A stretch of 64,000 bases of DNA from Clostridia bacterium (GCA_017408585.1 JAFQUJ010000006.1:1-64000), one strand, 5' to 3'; shown: positions 6,845 through 16,339, numbered from the stretch's first letter. Notes: generated by a model not told the origin, from the letters alone. Program-made: numbers and translations.

Positions 6845-8941
6845 ATGACCGATTGGATTTGGCTTGATAGCGAGAAATTTCCCGAGTACAGCTTGGAAAA
6901 TCGTAGCTTTTATATAGCAGAATTTCTAAATACGATAAGCGCATCACAGAGTAAAAAAATCACAATAAAAATTTGCGCTGATGCAAGATATATGCTTTAT
7001 GTAAATGGTGAATTTGTAGGCAGAGGACCATCTAGCGCAGGTGGTGACTTTTTGTGGCCCCAAATGCGCTTTTTCTACTATGACGAATATGTGCTTGATG
7101 CGTCAAAAAAGCTCGAAATAAGAGTGCTTGCAAGCTCAGTCCCGAGTGTTTTATGTGAGTCTAGTGCAGGACAAAGCGGACTCTATTTTGAGGCATTGGG
7201 CGAAAATGGCGCTTCTATTGCCTTGGACGGTAAATGGCTTTGCCGACCCGTCAGCTCATTCCTTAGCGTAACCGAAATCGACTACACTAAAAAAGAGTAT
7301 TCGTTTGAGGAGGCTATGATAGTCCCAAATGTATATAAGCTCAAAAAATCCCCTCTTGAGCCTCTTGGCGAAAGAACAATTACGCCTATCTCCTTGGACA
7401 AAATCACCTTAAATAAGAACACAGGTGTGGCGATTTTTGATAAAATCTATTCTGCCTATCCCGAAATCTCAATTAAAGTAGATGGCAGAGTGAAAATTCA
7501 AATAGAATACGCCGAAAGACAAGGACAGGTAAGCCTTGTTGAGCAAATAATTACCGACCATGACATCGTTTTCACAAGTCCAAGACTTAGAAGCGTAGGC
7601 GAAATTAAAATCACGCTTGACGGCGAGGGCGCAAGAAACGCAAAAATAGAGAATGTTAAAATAATATATAGCGCATATCCCGTAAAAAATGAAACCACAT
7701 TTAATTGTAGCGATACGCTCATAAATCAAATTTATGAGCTGTGTATGCATACTCTGAAAATTTGCAGAAGAGATATTCACCTTGATTCACCTATGCATCA
7801 GGAGCATCTTGCGTGCACAGGCGACTACTATATACAGGCGTTAATGGAATATATGAATATATATGACCCTACCCTAACTGCGTTTGATATATATCGTACC
7901 TCTGAGCTTCTGGATATACAAGACGGACGCCTCTTTCACACCACATATAGCCTTATTTTCCCCGAGTGGCTACTTGACTACTATATGCACACAGCAGATA
8001 AAAAACTACTTGTAGAGTGCAAAACTGCACTAAATAAGCTACTTCGTCGATTTGATGGCTATATCTATGAAAACGGGCTTGTTGAGCGTGCTCCCGATTA
8101 TATGTTCGTCGATTGGATTTTGATGGACGAAAACGGAAATCATACCGACCCAACCAACATGATGTCGCACGGCAACTTTGAGGGCTTTAGCCTTCACCAT
8201 CCCCCTAAGGCACTGGGACAAGGCGTGCTTTGTATGTTTTATTATAACGCCCTTTGCAAGAGTGCAAGGCTCTTTGAGATACTAGACGAGCCAAAAAGTG
8301 CCAAGGAGTGTCAAGAAAAGGCGCAAAAATTAAAGGAAGCTATCAATATTCACCTCTTTGATGGTGAGTGTGGATTGTACCTTGGTGGACTAAACACACC
8401 CGATATGGTTGAAAATAATGAATGGCTACCAAAAAACACCAATAAAAAATTCTATTTAAAGCAAGCCAATACACTTGCCGTCCTTTTTGGAGTTGCGCCC
8501 AAGGGTAAGGCAAGAGAAATTCTTGAATATGTAGTGACTGACCTTAAAAAAGAGGAAATGCAACCATATTTCTATCATTTTCTGCTTTTGGCACTCTTAA
8601 AGGAGAATATGTTTGCAGAGCATGGAATGGCGCTGATTCGCAGATACGAAAGCATACTTGAAAAGTGTGACAAGGGTCTTTGCGAGGCATGGGAAATGTT
8701 CCCGTCTGATTCGTCGCATGCATGGGGTGGCACACCCGCCTACATTCTTAAATTAGCACTATCCGGCTTTGAAATGATAGAGGCAGGCTATAAAAGAGTC
8801 AAGCTAAGCCCAAGAATATACGACTTGGATTTTGCCGATTTTGGAATTTCAACCCCGTATGGAGCAATCGAAATAAAGCTTGAAAACGGTCAAATAACAG
8901 TCACAGCCCCCGACCAAATACAAATTGAAATGGAGAAATGA
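6845..8941 (+). CDS. Alpha-L-rhamnosidase-like glycoside hydrolase (GH78-type)
   Basis: A 698-residue protein with the layout of bacterial alpha-L-rhamnosidases: N-terminal beta-sandwich modules (about residues 1-270, with 'YMLYVNGEFVGRGPSS'), then an (alpha/alpha)6 barrel. The motif 'DSPMHQEHLACTGD' corresponds to the acidic catalytic motif D-x-x-x-x-E-x-x-x-x-x-GD of the family. The C-terminal beta domain is short ('YGAIEIKLENGQITV'). There is no signal peptide, so it should act in the cytoplasm on imported oligosaccharides. Substrate cannot be fixed from sequence; unsaturated or rhamnose-containing glycans are family possibilities. It is followed two bases later by an acetyltransferase gene, forming an operon that ends at the 9461-9500 terminator. 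Confidence 0.8.
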   Translation: MTDWIWLDSEKFPEYSLENRSFYIAEFLNTISASQSKKITIKICADARYMLYVNGEFVGRGPSSAGGDFLWPQMRFFYYDEYVLDASKKLEIRVLASSVPSVLCESSAGQSGLYFEALGENGASIALDGKWLCRPVSSFLSVTEIDYTKKEYSFEEAMIVPNVYKLKKSPLEPLGERTITPISLDKITLNKNTGVAIFDKIYSAYPEISIKVDGRVKIQIEYAERQGQVSLVEQIITDHDIVFTSPRLRSVGEIKITLDGEGARNAKIENVKIIYSAYPVKNETTFNCSDTLINQIYELCMHTLKICRRDIHLDSPMHQEHLACTGDYYIQALMEYMNIYDPTLTAFDIYRTSELLDIQDGRLFHTTYSLIFPEWLLDYYMHTADKKLLVECKTALNKLLRRFDGYIYENGLVERAPDYMFVDWILMDENGNHTDPTNMMSHGNFEGFSLHHPPKALGQGVLCMFYYNALCKSARLFEILDEPKSAKECQEKAQKLKEAINIHLFDGECGLYLGGLNTPDMVENNEWLPKNTNKKFYLKQANTLAVLFGVAPKGKAREILEYVVTDLKKEEMQPYFYHFLLLALLKENMFAEHGMALIRRYESILEKCDKGLCEAWEMFPSDSSHAWGGTPAYILKLALSGFEMIEAGYKRVKLSPRIYDLDFADFGISTPYGAIEIKLENGQITVTAPDQIQIEMEK

Positions 8942-8942
8942 T

Positions 8943-9431
8943 ATGATAAAGGTAAAGCCCTTTGATAAAAAGGATATAAAAGAGGTAAACGCAGTTTGGA
9001 ACAGAGTCGTAGAGGACGGAAGGGCATTTCCACAAGAGATCCCCTTTAATGATGAGGACGGAATTGCCTTCTTCGAGGGTCAAACCTACACAGGCGTCGC
9101 CTATGATGACCAAACAGACGAAATTGTCGGTGTGTATATTCTTCACCCCAATTTTGTAGGCAGATGCTCCCATATTTGCAACACAAGCTATGCGGTAAAG
9201 GCAGATAAGCGAGGACTTGGAATAGGAAAGCTCATAGTCACTCATAGTATGCAAACGGCAAGAGAGCACGGCTTTAAAATCCTTCAGCTAAATGCTGTTA
9301 TCGCATCAAATACCCCCGCACTCGCTCTTTATAAAAAACTAGGGCTAATCCCCTTGGGAGCTATCAAAAACGCATTTCGTAACAAGGACGGGGAGTACGA
9401 GGACATTATCCCTCATTATATCACTCTATAA
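8943..9431 (+). CDS. GNAT-family N-acetyltransferase
   Basis: A 162-residue acetyl-CoA-dependent acyltransferase. The acetyl-CoA loop is visible as 'KRGLGIGKLIVTHSMQTA' (Q/R-x-x-G-x-G/A), followed by 'ILQLNAVIASNTPALALYKKLG', the typical beta4-alpha4 region. GGAG of the preceding gene's last codons serves as ribosome site before the ATG at 8943, so an upstream in-frame ATG at 8925 is not preferred. Translational coupling with the glycosidase gene is likely. The acceptor substrate is unknown. A bidirectional terminator follows. Confidence 0.85.
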   Translation: MIKVKPFDKKDIKEVNAVWNRVVEDGRAFPQEIPFNDEDGIAFFEGQTYTGVAYDDQTDEIVGVYILHPNFVGRCSHICNTSYAVKADKRGLGIGKLIVTHSMQTAREHGFKILQLNAVIASNTPALALYKKLGLIPLGAIKNAFRNKDGEYEDIIPHYITL

Positions 9432-9460
9432 CCCTAAAATAAGACACATAGTCCCATATT

Positions 9461-9500
9461 TAATCAAAAAAGACCTTCAAGCGAAGGTCTTTTTTGATTA
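9461..9500. terminator. Bidirectional terminator
   Basis: Perfect 18-bp inverted repeat built on AGACCTTC/GAAGGTCT with a four-base loop, flanked by A and T runs. The right arm includes the stop codon of the convergent MFS gene. Confidence 0.9.
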
Positions 9501-10685
9501 TAAATCTGTTTTCTTAAAGCATTTTTTTAGCAAAAGAACCATGAGCGCAAGCGTTATTGGGAAAATCATCGCAAATAAGAAGCCAACCTTAAGGTTGCCA
9601 CCAAAAATATCTGATATAAAGCCTGCGACAACAGGACCGCTAAGACAGCCCATATCACCTGCAAACGCAAGTAAGCCGAAAAGCGGAACACCACCCTTGG
9701 GAATACGCCTCATTGCAACGCTGTAAGAGCCGGGCCAAAGCATTCCACAGCCAATACCGCAAATTGCACAGCCAACAAGAGAAATTATTGGAATAGGTGA
9801 AAATACAATAACTAAATACGAGAGCACGCAAATGCACGATGAAACCAAAATCCCACTTTCAAGATTGATTTTCTCCGACACTCTCGCATAGAACACACGC
9901 GCGCTACCCATAGTTATTGCAAACAGACAAGGACCAATTAAGTCCCCCACCCATTTTTCAACGCCAAGACCTGCCTCGGCAAAGCTTGATGCCCATTGAG
10001 TAATCGCAATCTCGCTCGCTCCCGCACAAAGCATCATAATGAACAAAATCCAAAAAATTTTGCTACCAAGAAGCTCCTTGAACGAGCTTTCCTCACTCTT
10101 TTCAACAAGCGTGTTAATCGGAACAAAGCAGAATAAAACTAAGTCAATTAAGGGAACTATCGCCCAAATTAGCGAAAGCATTTTCCAGTTGTCAAGTCCA
10201 ACAGTGCGAAAGAAGATAGTCGAAAGAAGAACAACCGCCATCTGTCCCCAACAATAAAATGAGTGAAGCAGGCTCATTGTGCCACCCTTGTTCTTTGTAG
10301 GACACGCCTCAACAATAGGGGAAATTAGCACCTCAATCATTCCACCGCCAAGACCACAGAACACAGTAGCGATAATAAGCGCGACGAATTTGTTGGCCAT
10401 AATAGATGGTAAAACAGGTAATAAAACAAGACCGATAAATGACATAACCTGAGCTATAATAACGCATCTGCGATAGCCGATTGTAGATACATATTTTGAG
10501 CAAAGGAAGTCAATTATAAGCTCGGTTATAAAGTTAGTGGCAATAAGAACGCTCAGCTGTGAGAGCGAAAGCCCAAATTCCTTTTGAAAGGTGACAAAAA
10601 GAAGAGGAGCGAAATTTATTAAAATTGCTTGAATGAAATAGCCAATACAAGAAGCACCGATAGTGGCTTTAAAGCTCTTTCTCAT
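9498..10685 (-). CDS. MFS transporter
   Basis: A 395-residue major facilitator with about 12 membrane segments. The loop between segments 2 and 3 reads 'FLCSKYVSTIGYRRCVI', a relaxed form of the MFS G-x-x-x-D-R-x-G-R-R/K motif. Segments such as 'CGLGGGMIEVLISPIVEACP' resemble sugar-type MFS proteins related to FucP/bacillopeptide exporters, but the substrate cannot be told. GAGG lies six bases before the ATG at 10685, so the upstream frame to 10727 is not used. It lies 80 bases after the asparagine synthetase gene, on the same strand, without an intervening terminator, so co-transcription is possible. Confidence 0.85.
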   Translation of the reverse strand: MRKSFKATIGASCIGYFIQAILINFAPLLFVTFQKEFGLSLSQLSVLIATNFITELIIDFLCSKYVSTIGYRRCVIIAQVMSFIGLVLLPVLPSIMANKFVALIIATVFCGLGGGMIEVLISPIVEACPTKNKGGTMSLLHSFYCWGQMAVVLLSTIFFRTVGLDNWKMLSLIWAIVPLIDLVLFCFVPINTLVEKSEESSFKELLGSKIFWILFIMMLCAGASEIAITQWASSFAEAGLGVEKWVGDLIGPCLFAITMGSARVFYARVSEKINLESGILVSSCICVLSYLVIVFSPIPIISLVGCAICGIGCGMLWPGSYSVAMRRIPKGGVPLFGLLAFAGDMGCLSGPVVAGFISDIFGGNLKVGFLFAMIFPITLALMVLLLKKCFKKTDL

Positions 10686-10768
10686 AAAAACCTCGTTAAA
10701 ATGCGCAAATAAAATATACTCAATCATTTTAACATATTAAAAAATAAAGTCAATAGCTTTTTTAAAAA

Positions 10769-12583
10769 TCAAACAAAATTTACATTATATTTTTCAACCC
10801 AAATATCAAGCTGAATAAGCCACGCAACAAGCTGAGCATCGCCCATTAGCTGACCAAACCAAGTCCCACCGCCATTTATTGCGTTAAGAGTGGCATCATA
10901 ATCTAGCGCGTAGCTGAGATATCCCCCTCGAGCTATGCGCTCCTTAAGCATAAAAAGCACCGCCTCAAGATATTTAGGATTGTGCGTTTTTGGGTAAGGG
11001 CTTTTCTTTCTCCATAAAATTTCATCCGGTAGGTGACCTGCCATAGAGTTGCGAAGCAAAGCCTTTTCAACCCCACCCTCAAACTTGATCTCCCAAGGAA
11101 CATTGAAAACGAACTCGAAAATTCTGTGATCGGCAAACGGAACACGAATTTCAAGCCCACACGCCATGCTCATTCTGTCCTTGCGCTGTAAAAGAGAGCT
11201 CATAAAATAATTTACCGATAAATAAGATGCCACCCTTGATGCTTTCATCGCATCAGAATCGTCCTTTAAAACGGGACAACGGCGGAGTGTATCGTGATAA
11301 ATTTCACTAATATAATCGTAGCCCGACTTGGAGCGCGCGACATCGTCCTTAAACAGAGAGGCTCTAAGTGATGGCGCATGTATCCAAGGAAAGAAATCAC
11401 TATATAGCATCTCGGGACGATAAAACCACGGATAACCACCAAAAATCTCGTCGGAGCATTCGCCACTAAGACAAACCGTGTGACGCTTTTTTATCTGTGC
11501 GCAAAAATAGTAAAGTGACGAATCAATATCTGCTTGACCGGGCAAATCTCGATACAGGGTCGCATTTTCCAGCTCCTCGGCAAGCGTCGCATTTGGCACA
11601 GTCAGCACCGTGTGATTGGTCTTTAAATATCTTGACGCTAAAAGAGCAAATTCGTCATCACGCTGTGGCTGAAAGAGGCTTTGCTTAAAGGACTCCTTGT
11701 TTCCTTCATATTCAAATGAATATGTGTCAAGTGTTTCCCCTCTTGATGCGTATTCCTCGCTCGCAATCGCACTCACCACGCTGGAATCAAGCCCACCCGA
11801 GAGTAATACACTAAGCGGAACATCGCTGACAAGCTGTCTTTTTATCGCATCACTCACTAAATACGAGGTCTTTTCAATCGCATACGCTCTGTCCTTAAAA
11901 TATGGAATGGCGCTTATCTCCCAATACTTCCTTTTTCGCAAGCCCCTCTTGTCAAAAACCATACACTCAGCGCCCTCAAGCTCCAAAATATCCTTAAAAG
12001 CACTTCGTCCCGAAACGAAATTCGGGCTTAGATAAAGTAGCTCCCAAAGCCCAAATTTATCTACATCTGCGCTTATTTTGGGGTGAGAGAGCATAGCCTT
12101 TAGCTCCGACGCGAAAACAAGCTCCTTCCCGTCTAAAAGAGAATAATAAAAGGGCTTCACCCCAAAGCGATCACGCGCGCAAAATACCCTTTCACCATCA
12201 AAAATCGCAAACGCAAATATTCCGTTCAAATGACAGGGGCACTCCTCTCCGTAAAGAATATAAGAGTATAAAACCACCTCTGTGTCACAGCTCGTTTTCA
12301 TTTCAAAGCCATTTTTTCTAAGCTCATAGCGAAGCTCGTCACAGTTGTAAATTTCACCATTATAAACAATTGTATAGGTCTTGTTTCCATAAAAAGCACT
12401 CATGGGCTGATGCCCGTTTTCAAGGTCCATAACAGAAAGCCTGTTATGTCCAAAGCAAACACAGCCCCCGTCGAAAATATCACTATCGTCTGGTCCGCGA
12501 TGCTTCATTTTCGCATTCATTTTTTCAACAACAGGACGAAAATTCCCGCCGTCAAGCTCAACAATTCCACAAATAGAACACAT
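10769..12583 (-). CDS. asnB: Asparagine synthetase (glutamine-hydrolysing)
   Basis: Converts aspartate, glutamine and ATP to asparagine. The N-terminal glutaminase domain begins 'MCSICGIV', giving the nucleophile Cys2 after methionine removal, with 'HRGPDD' and 'YNGEIYN' (about residues 1-200). The synthetase domain has the PPi-loop 'LSGGLDSSVVSAI' (around residue 265) and 'GECSDEIFGGYPWF'. Length (604) is full. AAGGAG stands five bases before the ATG. No T-box leader is recognisable in the 245 bases upstream, which it shares with the divergent secreted-protein gene at 12829. Confidence 0.93.
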   Translation of the reverse strand: MCSICGIVELDGGNFRPVVEKMNAKMKHRGPDDSDIFDGGCVCFGHNRLSVMDLENGHQPMSAFYGNKTYTIVYNGEIYNCDELRYELRKNGFEMKTSCDTEVVLYSYILYGEECPCHLNGIFAFAIFDGERVFCARDRFGVKPFYYSLLDGKELVFASELKAMLSHPKISADVDKFGLWELLYLSPNFVSGRSAFKDILELEGAECMVFDKRGLRKRKYWEISAIPYFKDRAYAIEKTSYLVSDAIKRQLVSDVPLSVLLSGGLDSSVVSAIASEEYASRGETLDTYSFEYEGNKESFKQSLFQPQRDDEFALLASRYLKTNHTVLTVPNATLAEELENATLYRDLPGQADIDSSLYYFCAQIKKRHTVCLSGECSDEIFGGYPWFYRPEMLYSDFFPWIHAPSLRASLFKDDVARSKSGYDYISEIYHDTLRRCPVLKDDSDAMKASRVASYLSVNYFMSSLLQRKDRMSMACGLEIRVPFADHRIFEFVFNVPWEIKFEGGVEKALLRNSMAGHLPDEILWRKKSPYPKTHNPKYLEAVLFMLKERIARGGYLSYALDYDATLNAINGGGTWFGQLMGDAQLVAWLIQLDIWVEKYNVNFV

Positions 12584-12600
12584 AAAAACTCCTTAACTTA

Positions 12601-12609
12601 ATTATAGCA
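12601..12609 (-). promoter_or_regulatory. Extended -10 box of asnB
   Basis: Minus strand TGCTATAAT, a consensus -10 with TGn, about 20 bases before the ribosome site. No clear -35 box at 17 bases. Confidence 0.5.
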
Positions 12610-12693
12610 ATGCTTTTTTTAGTATATGTAAAATTTTGAAAAAGATACCAATATGTAAAAAACGATTTTAGATTATATTTTGAAAAATCGCTG

Positions 12694-12777
12694 TTTTTGT
12701 GCACAGTGCACAAAAAACGGGGGGGGGGGATTTGTTTATTATGCACATTGACAAATAATATTAGAATATGCTATAAT
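12694..12777 (+). promoter_or_regulatory. G-tract promoter of the secreted-protein gene at 12829
   Basis: From left to right: a palindrome TTTTTGTGCAC-A-GTGCACAAAAA (12694-12716), an A6C stretch, a pure run of 11 G (12719-12729), 18 bases, -35 TTGACA (12748-12753), 18 bases, and an extended -10 TGCTATAAT (TATAAT at 12772-12777). The genes at 34118 and 43106 have the same order of elements. The G run on the non-template strand is striking in this AT-rich genome and could vary in length by slippage. Confidence 0.75.
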
Positions 12778-12800
12778 TAAGATGTAAAAAATCTATGCCC

Positions 12801-12816
12801 GCGGGGGCATCCCCGC
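12801..12816 (+). promoter_or_regulatory. Leader hairpin against the ribosome site
   Basis: GCGGGG-GCAT-CCCCGC directly adjoining AAGGAG. The gene at 43106 has a stem of different sequence with the same GCAT loop in the same place. It may protect the mRNA 5' end or gate translation. Confidence 0.65.
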
Positions 12817-12828
12817 AAGGAGAAAAAC

Positions 12829-14874
12829 ATGAAAAAGAAAATTTTAATGCTTGCTATTATGATAATTGCGATTGTCTTAATGCTTGCACTAACCATAAGC
12901 GCAAGCGAAAGGACTAGTATAAGCTATACTGACGCAAATGGTGTAACGCACGATGTTCCAATCGTGAAATACGATGACGATGTTGCAACGGTTGCCGGTG
13001 TGCTTGGAAACAACGCAACACAGCAGGGATATTTTGCTGACAACTCATCGTATGTTATCTTGAAGGCAAGCGATGGAAGCCTCACCGCTTACCCCACATG
13101 GTATATCATCGAGCCATCGGGCACAAACAAGGATTATATAGCAATCAGCGAGGTTGAGTATGGCTATGTAAACTCAAAATCAGGCAAAACCTATTCAAAG
13201 GGTGCAACTCTTTATGTTGAATTCCCCGAGGGAATGACCCACCTTCGTAACAATGGCGTTTGGGGAAGAGGAACACATTATGAAAATAATGTTACCGAAA
13301 TCGTTATTCCAAAATCTGTGACAGTAGCCGCAGCGAATGCATTTCAAAACAACACTACTCTCAAAAGGGTTTACATAAAAGAGGGTAGCGCTATGACTCA
13401 AATAGAGGATTATGCCTTCGAGGGTTGTACATCACTTGAATATTTTCAGTTTGACAGCCTTACAAAGCTAACGCTTATAGATGGCTTTGCTCTTGATACT
13501 AAGCTTGCAGGAGATTTAGACCTTTCTAAAAATACGGAACTGAAAACCGTTGGTAATAATGCTTTTAAAGATACATTGATTGGCAAAATCACTCTTCCCG
13601 ATTCTGTGGAGAGCATCGGTGCGAAAGCTTTTGCTGGCTCGAATTTTTATTTTGCAAGCCCATATTTGCCAAAAAATCTTACAACGGTTGGAAATGAATT
13701 TATTTGTGGCACTAAAAAATTAAATTCGCTTCTCATTTTCCCCGAGGGTGTTACGGCAATTAACGACGAGGGCTTCTCGGGCTGTTATCCCGCCGAGTCA
13801 AGCCAAACCTTCACTCTTGTATTCTTGGGTAAAATGACAAAGGTATGGATTGATGGACATACATATCTTAACTGGGGCTCCCAAACAACAGTTTATTTTG
13901 CACAAAATAGTCTTAGCGATGTTATCGGAAAGGTTTATTCCTATACCGACAAGGCAACAGGAGCTCTTGGTAGTGTTATCGCTGATCAAACCTCAACAGG
14001 AACGCTTGATCTTGATATTGCATCACAATCACCACAAAGCACCTCACAGGTAGGCGATAACTTTATAAGACTTGTTTTCTGTGCTGACAATGGTAAGGTT
14101 GAAACCTCTCACATTCTTACAAATGATGGAAGAGCAATAACCGAGGACCGTGGAGACTTCGTAATGGACGGACATACTCATTACACTCCTGCAATTCCAA
14201 CCTGTACCCCGGGTGAAACCTGTATTGTTTGCGATGTGCTTCAAAGGGCAGATCATGAAAAGGGCGAATTCATTTCAAATGAATACCCCAATGGCTACGC
14301 AAGCCAAGGCCATAAGCAATACGCTTGTATCGCTTGTGGAAATAACTATATCTCAGAAGAAACAGTAGGCGCAATTTTCTCAGCTCTTATAGAAAACGGT
14401 TATTCTATAAATGATGATAAAACAGGAATGGCGTTTGGTGGCTATACAATCAATTTCGAGGCGCTAACCGCCTTCAATAACACCCATAAGGACTCCCCGC
14501 TCAAATTTGGCATTATGCTTGTAAATCCTAAGTATTTTGAGGATCAAACGCAGTTTATGTCAAACGGAATTGCAACAGCTCCAAAGGGATGCCTTCAGAT
14601 TGATATGAGCGACACCGAGTATGCAAGCGTTTCGGTTATGGTAAATGGCTTTGTTGGCACAAGCGCTGACCTTGAGCTTATTATCACACTTTACGCATAC
14701 GAGGACGCATCAAATGTTGACTACATTCAAAGCGAGCATACCGCATGCGCTAGCTCAAGGGTAGTGAAGGGAAGCGACACCCTTTACACCGTATCAATTG
14801 ACTCAATTGATAATCCTAAGGACGCAGATATAGACGCTCTGCCGATTTATTCAAGCAAAAAGGAAGAGGAATAA
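12829..14874 (+). CDS. Secreted BspA-like leucine-rich repeat protein
   Basis: A 681-residue protein with a Sec signal peptide (residues 1 to about 26, ending ISASE). Residues 80-380 contain BspA/LRR_5-type repeats, for example 'IVIPKSVTVAAANAFQNNTTL', 'YAFEGCTSL', 'KITLPDSVESIGAKAFAGS'. A Cys-pair module follows (about 440-510, 'CTPGETCIVC' and 'YACIACGNNY'). The last 170 residues are the domain shared with the proteins ending at 283, 37714 and 46735 ('GYSINDDKTG', 'FGIMLVNPKYF', 'ELIITLYAYED'), followed by an acidic tail (SSKKEEE). No LPXTG, SLH or membrane anchor is visible. BspA-like repeats often mediate binding to host or other cells; that role is only inferred. The promoter carries an 11-G run. 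Confidence 0.85.
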   Translation: MKKKILMLAIMIIAIVLMLALTISASERTSISYTDANGVTHDVPIVKYDDDVATVAGVLGNNATQQGYFADNSSYVILKASDGSLTAYPTWYIIEPSGTNKDYIAISEVEYGYVNSKSGKTYSKGATLYVEFPEGMTHLRNNGVWGRGTHYENNVTEIVIPKSVTVAAANAFQNNTTLKRVYIKEGSAMTQIEDYAFEGCTSLEYFQFDSLTKLTLIDGFALDTKLAGDLDLSKNTELKTVGNNAFKDTLIGKITLPDSVESIGAKAFAGSNFYFASPYLPKNLTTVGNEFICGTKKLNSLLIFPEGVTAINDEGFSGCYPAESSQTFTLVFLGKMTKVWIDGHTYLNWGSQTTVYFAQNSLSDVIGKVYSYTDKATGALGSVIADQTSTGTLDLDIASQSPQSTSQVGDNFIRLVFCADNGKVETSHILTNDGRAITEDRGDFVMDGHTHYTPAIPTCTPGETCIVCDVLQRADHEKGEFISNEYPNGYASQGHKQYACIACGNNYISEETVGAIFSALIENGYSINDDKTGMAFGGYTINFEALTAFNNTHKDSPLKFGIMLVNPKYFEDQTQFMSNGIATAPKGCLQIDMSDTEYASVSVMVNGFVGTSADLELIITLYAYEDASNVDYIQSEHTACASSRVVKGSDTLYTVSIDSIDNPKDADIDALPIYSSKKEEE

Positions 14875-14880
14875 AACAAA

Positions 14881-14908
14881 AAATGCGACACTTTGTGTCG
14901 CATTTTTT
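14881..14908. terminator. Bidirectional terminator
   Basis: Perfect inverted repeat AAATGCGACAC/GTGTCGCATTT with a three-base loop between the convergent secreted-protein gene and radA. Confidence 0.9.
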
Positions 14909-16274
14909 AATTGCCATCTCTAAATAATGAGAGCGCATCATAAACACTTCGTATATCAATTATAGATACGCCCTTAGGAATTTTGAGCCTTTCTCTGTCA
15001 CTCTTTTGAGGAATTGCAATGGTGTCAAATCCAAGACGGTAGCTTTCACTAATTCGCTTTTGCAAATCGCTAATAGAGCGACATTCGCCGGCTAGACCAA
15101 GCTCACCCATCGCAAGCACATTCGGTGGAACGGGAATATCCTTGATGCTCGAAATAAGGGCAAGCGCAACCGCTAGGTCAACACTTGGCTCATCAAGCTT
15201 AAGACCTCCCACAACATTAAGATAAATATCGCATTGTGAAAATTTCAGCCCCAGTCGCTTTTCGAGTATTGCAATAATAAGACAAACTCTGTTGTAATCA
15301 AGACCGTTCGCAGTTCTCCTTGGTTGCTGAAACGAGGTCGGAGCTACAAGCGCTTGAATTTCCGCAATTATAGGACGAGTGCCCTCCATAATGCAAACCG
15401 CACAGCTACCACTGACACCCTCGGGACGCCCGCTAAGAAGCATTTCTGACGGATTAGGAACCTCGCAAAGCCCCATATCTGTCATCTCAAAAACGCCAAT
15501 TTCATTTGTCGAGCCAAAACGATTTTTGATAGCTCGAATAATTCTGTAAGACTGTGAGCGCTCACCCTCAAAATAGAGAACAGCGTCAACCATATGCTCA
15601 AGCACCTTAGGGCCGGCAATCGTGCCTTCCTTGTTCACATGACCAACTAAAATTATCGAAATTCCTTGGCTTTTTGCCTTTGCGATAAATTTAACTGCAC
15701 ATTCCTTTACTTGATTTACACTGCCGGGAATTGACGATGATGCGGGGTCGAACATCGTTTGAATAGAGTCAATTATAATCACATCTGGCTTGATTTTGTC
15801 CGTTTGGTCAATAATGTTGTCAACATTAGTTTCCGTCATAACATAAGTGTTCGCGCCACTAACCTCAAGCCTTTCGGCACGAAGCTTTAGCTGTCCCTTC
15901 GACTCCTCGCCCGACACATATAAAATCTTTGACGGGATTTTAGAGCATATTTGCATAAGCAGAGTAGATTTACCAATGCCGGGCTCGCCTGCTAAAAGAA
16001 TAACAGAGCCACTAACAATGCCACCGCCCAAAACCCTGTCAAGCTCCGTAATGCCTGTTGATGCACGAATGTACTGTGGCATCTCCATCTCGTCAAATTT
16101 GACCGCGTCAGCCGAATCAAATACAATAGACGGGCGCTTCATTTTATTTTCAGTCGGTTGCGAATAGGTTTCCTCAACAAAGGTGTTCCAGCTCTTACAG
16201 TTAGGGCAACAGCCCAACCACTTGGGAGCTTGATAATCGCACTCCGTACAAACATAAACAGTCTTGCTTTTCAT
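14907..16274 (-). CDS. radA: DNA repair protein RadA/Sms
   Basis: A 455-residue RecA-like DNA helicase acting in recombination branch migration. The N-terminal four-cysteine zinc finger (CTECDYQAPKWLGCCPNC), Walker A 'GEPGIGKSTL' (around residue 95), the RadA-specific 'KNRFGSTNEIGVFEM' and the C-terminal Lon-like domain ('VGGLKLDEPSVDLAVALALIS') are all present. AAGGAAG precedes the ATG. It has its own promoter upstream, separated from the amidase gene by an inverted repeat. The 3' end meets the terminator of the convergent secreted-protein gene. Confidence 0.96.
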   Translation of the reverse strand: MKSKTVYVCTECDYQAPKWLGCCPNCKSWNTFVEETYSQPTENKMKRPSIVFDSADAVKFDEMEMPQYIRASTGITELDRVLGGGIVSGSVILLAGEPGIGKSTLLMQICSKIPSKILYVSGEESKGQLKLRAERLEVSGANTYVMTETNVDNIIDQTDKIKPDVIIIDSIQTMFDPASSSIPGSVNQVKECAVKFIAKAKSQGISIILVGHVNKEGTIAGPKVLEHMVDAVLYFEGERSQSYRIIRAIKNRFGSTNEIGVFEMTDMGLCEVPNPSEMLLSGRPEGVSGSCAVCIMEGTRPIIAEIQALVAPTSFQQPRRTANGLDYNRVCLIIAILEKRLGLKFSQCDIYLNVVGGLKLDEPSVDLAVALALISSIKDIPVPPNVLAMGELGLAGECRSISDLQKRISESYRLGFDTIAIPQKSDRERLKIPKGVSIIDIRSVYDALSLFRDGN

Positions 16275-16308
16275 ATCTTCTTCCTTTACATTTGTTTTCT
16301 ATACTTTA

Positions 16309-16337
16309 ATTTTATCACATAATATTAGCCATGTCAA
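16309..16337 (-). promoter_or_regulatory. Promoter of radA
   Basis: Minus strand TTGACA, 17 bases, TAAAAT with TGTGA before the -10 box. Confidence 0.75.
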
Positions 16338-16339
16338 TT

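Noticed and set aside
12584..12828. T-box or other amino acid riboswitch upstream of asnB
   Set aside because: No T-box consensus or specifier stem is visible; the region is taken up by the divergent G-tract promoter and an extended -10 box.
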